Shown: positions 58,527 to 64,000 of the stretch, piece by piece
Numbering within the stretch: the stretch's first letter is position 1
How the letters are laid out: each line of letters opens with the position of its first letter
Source of the DNA: Dryococelus australis
Taxonomy: Eukaryota > Arthropoda > Insecta > Phasmatodea > Phasmatidae
Assembly (NCBI GenBank): GCA_029891345.1
Contig: CM056994.1
Coordinates: 61,597,251 to 61,661,250 of the forward strand
DNA: 64,000 bases
Direction: 5' to 3'
Notes under the pieces: model-generated
The model's database searches: none
Told to the model about the DNA's origin: nothing
The model's input: only the letters and a program-made list of their open reading frames with translations
Made by a program: the position numbers and the translations under genes

Positions 58527-60700
58527 GCACCCTTCAGGGGCCCAACATATTTTCACATAACCATTAGATGGCCATCTGTTGCTTCCCAAACTACCATAGC
58601 ATTGCTTCCAGTGCTGGTGGGGAGGAACAGAGGAGCCACGACCACTAGCAACCCCTTCACCCAGAGAGGGGCAACAGTCTCACGTTATTGTCCTATCCCA
58701 CAGGATTGCTTCCAGTGCCAGGATAAACCGTGGCTTGAGACCTGCCGTCCATTCCTGTGTGGACGCACATCCAGTGGTGGCATTGGTGACCCAAACAGCT
58801 CCACGTCTCTGATCAGCCCGCATAGCGTGGGGGATCAGTGGAGACTTTACAGAGCCTGGTCAGTAAGCCAAAACCGGACTTACATTATAACTTGTGTTCA
58901 GTATTCGAGTCAAGGTGTAACTAGTAACCTGTGAGTGGAGACTTAATGCCTTTCAGCCAAAGGCACGGCTGCAGGTGTAGGGAGTGACATGCAGCTCTTC
59001 TTGCCGCCAGACAGTTGAGTGCACTTCCTCAGCCTACACCAGAAAGGCAGGTGAAACGGAACTGTGCCGCCCAATTCACGCACGAGTCAGTATCGACTGC
59101 TCCGGTTGCGGTATTATACGTTTCTCCGTGCATACACATTCACCCATCGTGCCAGCCTGTGGTAAAAGGATTGTTGACTGGTACGGAAGTGAGGTTCGGT
59201 TGGGATAACATCCACTTCTGGACAAACGAATATCACCTGTGGAACTGCAGCCACGGTATGGGCCAGGCTTGTTAAGACTGGACCAAGTACACCACCTACA
59301 CAATACCCACGAAGTATGAGTAAGTGATTACTAGCCAACATTCCTCGTCTCTCGTCGCCTAGCTAACTCAATCACCCCGCTTTTAGTCCAGCGGAGAGAA
59401 TCGTTTACTGTCGTGACTATTAACCTAGCCAGTCACGGGTCAAGTTGTTGAAATAACTTGTTAACCTTCCTACCTTGCCAGTTTAGAACCAGATCACCTT
59501 CACCTGATTACCGCAGCCAGCTTCCATTCAACAATTGTTTGACAGGAGGTAGTACAAACCACCATGTTTATTTCCTTTCTGAAATAAACACGTTTTTATC
59601 CAACTTAAGAATATTATTCCTATTATTGCTTGTACCCTTCCTAGTAGACATCAGATCCACCAACGGACAACAGGAGAAAGCAGAATATTTTCTAAACCCA
59701 GTTTTCTGAACCTAGTGCAGAACTGTGACTTCCCTTTCGGTGATACTCGTGCATCAAAACACACATTAGACAGCCACACGTTTTATACACCTCAGTGTGT
59801 AGAAAAGTAGAGCCACAACCACTAGGAATTCAAACCTCTCGGTGGCTAGACAATCAGTCCAGGTTATACTCCGTCCACCACGCTTCTGGTGCCGGAGAAA
59901 GTATCTGCTTGCGTCTGAGGCCCTGGCCCCTTGGGACCACACACACGTATTGGGATCGTCAGCTATTGTGAAACCCGAAACTCAGTGTCCACCGCTGAAG
60001 TACACCTATATAGGGACGAACGTCACCTGCTCTACCTTCCCGGGGCTGGTAGTAGAAATCTTTATCCTCGTGCCCTACTCCCATTGGAATGGTATTCAAA
60101 AAAGGGATAAAAAGGCTGCTACCGCCTCTAACTACAAACATGGGATCAACTCCAACCCGACTGTACTTGACATTAAGTCCCCGGGAGCGAGCTCAGGCCG
60201 CCCGTCGCCTGGAGAGGCTGGTCCCTACAGTTCCCTTCCAGTTTTATTTGAACCCCCCGGCAAAACCGAAGGAGAGATCTACCCCATCATCCAAGCCTTC
60301 CTCAAGGGTGAAGAAGTCCCCAGCGGTATCGCCAACCCCTGGATCAGGGGACACCAACTCTTCAAACCACCCAGGACGACCAGCAGTGACAGTCCTAGCC
60401 GATCCATAAGAGCACCAGGTCCTGGTGCCAGCACCAGCTCATCACCATCAGTGCTGGCAGGTTCAGCAGCCTCCACAGGTCACCAATCACCCAGGTAAAA
60501 GTGAGAGTGGTTCCACCCAGACGGAAGGTTATACTCACTGTCCCTGACTTTGTGCCAAGCCGGAAAACCTCTAAACCGGTTCTTTATACTGGCCAGGCTC
60601 CTGTTCCATGATAAACAGATCAAAGCTCAAATTTCCACCGGTGTCTGCCCTCACACCAACCAAAATCACTTAGGCAGTGATGAGCCACCGTTGTTAAAAG
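58527..60700 (+). mobile_element. Ty3/gypsy copy D: leader and start of gag
   Basis: The leader (58527-58960) matches 50346-50770. The conserved leader frame is at 59015-59275 (RQLSALPQ-like in an adjacent reading, PVVKGLLTGTEVRFGWDNIH). A second set of LTR-type hairpins lies at 59489-59507 and 59565-59590, followed by a leader like 3310-3460, which suggests that two related copies have been joined. Gag begins near 60090-60160 (LSPRERAQAARR, PFQFYLNPP) and runs to about 60490. Similarity to copy C (51108-51715) ends near 60700. Broken, with several breaks and no pol. Confidence 0.68.
59565..59590 (+). promoter_or_regulatory. LTR poly(A)-signal hairpin (copy D)
   Basis: TGTTTATTTC, loop CTTTCT, GAAATAAACA: a perfect 10-bp stem. 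The two pairs nearest the loop differ from the other copies but still pair. Confidence 0.75.
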
Positions 60701-61788
60701 CCCGTCATGCATCACATTTTAGCACGAGATATTTAAAAACTGACTTTTGCCTTCACCATGTGTTTCATCACTCGCCAGTCTACAAGTACAAGAAAAGCAG
60801 TCTGTGCTCCATTGTCGCTAGAATACACAACTATAGTAGTATCAATAAGGGTAATGTGTATGCACCTTTGTCGCAGGAGATATGGTCAACTGTCTGCCTT
60901 TCCCTCATGTGTTGCCTTACTGTCACTTGATTCCATTGCACATGGGTCATTCAGAGGAAAAGGAAACCACGCTATCTGTAATTGTACTAGGACATCTACT
61001 TTTATCATCCTTATGTCGTGTGTGAATAAATACCGTGAGGAATGAGTAATGGACCTGTGATAAGAAGTTAACATTTAATTGATAAACCCTCTGATTTTCC
61101 TACAAGAAACTAGTAAAAATTAACTTCATGCACACTGAAAGTTTTCTCAGTGTGCTCTGTTTATGCTTTTTCTTTTTTGTGACAAGGGGGGGGACTTATA
61201 TGTCCATCTAGGGTATAATTTCTTCGAAAAAGACAAAATATTCAAATAATCTAATACTGTATTTCACTTTATAAATATGTTATTTTCACTCTAGAAACAA
61301 ACCGAACACAAAAACTTTTTCTTTTAGTTTTTTTTAGGGGGTGGGGGTGGGCGTCAGAATCAATCAAAATAAGTCAAATTTGAACAAGGTAATTCACGGT
61401 GCCCATGACAACTCTTAAGATCAATATTTGACTGTAGTTAACAAATATAACATGTAACATTGCTGCTACTGGTGTGGAAAAAACAGTTTAAGTAAAATTT
61501 AAAAGCAATTTTTGTAATAGCGGTTGTGGGTAGATTAGAATTATTACAAAAAAAAAAAAAAACCCTTCGAAATAATGACACTTTTTCTGGGAACAGTGAA
61601 AAGCTGATAAATTGAGAGTTGACTAAAATACCCTAACATTTGAAAAGAGAGGGGAGATAACAAAATTTCATCAAAACAGAAATTACACCTAAATAGGGTC
61701 TAGGAAATCAGGATGCAGTTAGTGTGATCAGATCCTGGAAGAAAGCCTGCAAACAGCTGGAAGACTCGAGGTAGGTGGCAGAACCAAC
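60701..61788. other. Intron upstream end, nothing recognised
   Basis: No supported coding region. It contains an A17-like run near 61547 and G-rich patches near 61188 and 61338. This is the part of the intron directly after RPAP1 exon A on the coding strand. Confidence 0.45.
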
Positions 61789-61956
61789 CTCATCAGCATC
61801 ACTACAAAAGAGGTTCCTGATGGCAGCAAGGGTGGCAGTCAGCTGATTCTCTGTGTTGTCATCCAGTGAGAAGCGCAGCAGCAGGAAGATGTCAGAATCC
61901 TGTAGCTGGTTTAACAGAGGAGCCTGGAGGCACTCATCGAAGTATCCAAACTTGGT
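61789..61956 (-). CDS. RPAP1: RPAP1 exon A (partial host gene)
   Basis: A 168-bp internal exon, 56 codons, phase 0 at both ends. On the minus strand the acceptor is TGTGTTCTAG|ACCAAG. The frame reads TKFGYFDECLQAPLLNQLQ, then DSDIFLLLRFSLDDNTENQL, then AAIRNLFCSDADE. The block FLLLRFSLDDN followed by a short helix and an Asp/Glu-rich turn is diagnostic of RPAP1 (from memory, vertebrate FLLRFSLDDN..CVLAAAVHALRALL). The donor chosen is GATGAG|GTTGGT: it lacks the usual A/G at +3 but gives phase 0, and a join (DE then ICLGRLL) that aligns with vertebrate 'DEE.LDSTF'. Reading on instead reaches a TGA at 61710-61708 with no family similarity, so I prefer the splice. Confidence 0.85.
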
Positions 61957-64000
61957 CTAGAACACAACACATTGTCACTAGAATGCAAATAAATAAGCAG
62001 CGCTGCCATTATTAAAAATTTACTCACTCCTCTTTTTTTCTCTCTCTCACCTACTTCATTCTTTCATTTGTCCATTCATTTATTCATTAATTCATCAGTC
62101 AATCATCCATCTACTTATTCTTTCATGCTGTTACTTATAAAAGACAACTAAATGAACCATTTTATTCTGCAACGTGAGTGACCACAAATTACTGATCACT
62201 CATTTTAGGCATGTAGCAAACAGCAAACACTCAAAAATTTCTGGATGGACATGACCTTTATAAGAAGTAGGTCAAATGTTTGGAAAATGAAAGTATGTAC
62301 TTATGTTGGTTTTCACCTAATGGAGGAAAAAATTTATGGGGTGATGTCAGTACTTAGTGGAGCCAAGCATTTTACATAAGTGACAGAACGTCATTTCTGG
62401 CTAATCTGAAGAATGCATGAAGTGAGATGTGCAAGAGTAGAGAGGTTGCAAAGTAAAGTTATTAGAGATGACAAAAGAATAACTCACAAGAAATTTCAGA
62501 CAACAATAGTGTCCTCCACACTCGCCACATGAGAATCACACTAGATATTTGCAATCTACCAAAGTCTGGGACAGCAAAAACTGGTACTTACCAGTGGAAA
62601 TGCTTAAGAGTAACAAAAAACTCAGCCAATAATGATACATCTTGGAACCTAATACCTATACTTCAGAAAAATTCTAAAGAGCAAAGTCATTCAATAAAGT
62701 TTATTATCTTGTCACTGATACATAGCTTTAGAAAATCATATATGCTATTCAGGGTAAAGTGAGCATTTAGAAAGCTCTCTCATTTGGAATAATAGTCAAT
62801 AAATACATATTATTTTAGCCTTAAACATTAACTTGTGAGTGTAGTGGAATACACACTCTGTGTTTATTACTTACATGACAATATCTGTTTTAAAAGATTG
62901 TTAAAGTATTAAAAAATGGCTGAAAGGAAAAAGTAACTAGAGCCTCAAAAGTACTTAATTTATTGTGAACAGCCTATACTCAACATCATGCTTGTCTAAA
63001 GTACCATAATCATATTTTTTTCAAGTTGGTTAAATACAATAATCACTGCCTTTCAGAATCATCATCACAAAGGTACAAATCTTACTTCTCATGCAAAAAA
63101 TTACACTGACACAGTAACAGTACTCCATACTCCACCAAAAGAGAGAACTACACAATCAACGAACTTCATATTCCCCCAAGTACATGAATTTGTCACAGCC
63201 ACAGAACATGCAGCATTGCAGAAGAAATAAAATGTGGCCAAGAAATGTGGTTCTCTACTTGAGCTCGGGTAACTGTACCACTAGCATTGGAAGTCGGCTG
63301 TGCACAAATAAATGCATGTCTGGCATGTTTTTTTATGCTAATTATCATTCGTCCATGAGGCTTACATTCCTATGTTAGGGTGAATAGTAGTCAGCAGAAT
63401 CTGTGGTATATGCTGATGCTTGCTGATAGGTAGTATGTATCATAGCATCTCAGTGGCAGTGACAGTGGCAGCTTTTAGTTTAGTTGTATTCCTGAATGTA
63501 ATGTTTAGTATGGTAGCATGTACATGGCATACTGTTCAAATTGTCCGAGTTCCAATGCAATGGGTTTTAAATAGTACTGACTAGGTGAAAAAAGAGGCCA
63601 AGCAAGTTTTACCTCTCACAAAGTAAAGAGATCTGATAGTTTGGCACAAATAGGTAAAAGGGAAAATAAGTAAAAAGTTAAAGGACAATTTGTCATGAGG
63701 GTAAAACCTATGAGTAGATTTTGGAGGGGTGAAAGTTGCATGGGTTTTATTTCCTTTGCAAATCTATGGCTAATCACCTAATCAGACAACAAACTTGGCA
63801 AGCTTCATTAAGCACACAATGAATAGCTGCAAAATGCTCCGTAACACATCCTTATTAAACATACTGGTCAAACTACAACACTGAACACTAAATATCTTGG
63901 ACCTCGCTATCCTCGACTTCTAATTACTCTGAGAGGCAAAATATATTTTTTTTTATGTAGAGGAGAGAACATATTTTTCATTTTGCAAATAATAAAGGCT
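61957..64000. other. Upstream RPAP1 intron, nothing recognised
   Basis: AT-rich intron with low-complexity CATTCATT-like sequence near 62050-62130. No further RPAP1 exon is recognisable up to the window end. The short plus-strand frames at 62529 and 63184 lack any domain. Confidence 0.45.

Noticed and set aside
61708-61788. RPAP1 exon A extending to the in-frame TGA as the true C-terminus
   Set aside because: The residues after DADE have no RPAP1 similarity, while splicing at GAG|GTTGGT to exon B gives the expected protein order.
62529-63378. Short plus-strand frames near the right edge as RPAP1-linked exons
   Set aside because: They are on the wrong strand, have no splice-consistent homology, and sit in AT-rich sequence.

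Overview
The window looks like a stretch of a large, repeat-rich arthropod (most likely insect) nuclear genome. The only host coding sequence I can support is three short exons on the minus strand. They read as consecutive exons of RPAP1 (RNA polymerase II-associated protein 1): 61956-61789, 40808-40621 and 14448-14279. All have AG/GT boundaries, and the intron phases (0, 2, 1) are consistent across the joins. They total about 0.53 kb of the 64 kb. The two complete introns, about 21 kb and 26 kb, are packed with transposable elements. No bacterial features, operons, rRNA genes or CRISPR arrays are visible. The insect assignment is an inference from the element families and intron size; a polyneopteran such as a stick insect, cockroach or orthopteran would fit, but the sequence does not settle it.

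Left part (1-14278, downstream intron of RPAP1): a Tc1-like transposase relic; leader/gag relics of a Ty3/gypsy lineage; a minus-strand Ty3/gypsy pol fossil (about 4460-8715) that was later invaded by other elements. One invader is a repeat carrying an array of seventeen 38-bp units. Each unit contains, on the minus strand, a perfect tRNA/SINE box A motif, and the array is flanked by a 17-bp direct repeat. Another invader is a 1.4-kb element with inverted ends that contains two opposed tRNA-like segments. A tRNA-type SINE and a three-unit degenerate tandem repeat lie further right.

Middle part (14449-40620, intron between exons B and C): a 5'-truncated LINE; a hAT-like N-terminal coding relic; a gypsy leader relic; then a BEL/Pao element (19358-35006, LTRs of 212 and 216 bp). 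The BEL/Pao element is interrupted by a 9.44-kb LTR element (22076-31514, LTRs of about 620 bp, 4-bp ATAC target duplication). Inside that lie a minus-strand Polinton-like fossil with a recognisable double-jelly-roll capsid segment, and a plus-strand gypsy-type integrase plus envelope-like region. Two more gypsy-lineage LTR/leader copies follow, one in each orientation.

Right part (40809-61788, intron between exons A and B): a head-to-tail series of related Ty3/gypsy copies, arranged internal - LTR - internal - LTR - internal. They share long LTR-like segments, a TATA box plus TCATTC start signal at fixed spacing, and several hairpins. Simple-sequence oddities include a run of 35 G, an 85-bp unit repeated three times, and two different in-frame tandem repeats at the 3' end of the internal regions. 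All retroelement and Polinton copies appear broken and are treated as fossils.

The most interesting observations are the box A array, the hairpins around the LTR poly(A) signal that change by compensatory substitution between copies, a conserved unrecognised reading frame in the gypsy leaders, and the nesting intron > BEL > LTR element > Polinton-like capsid.
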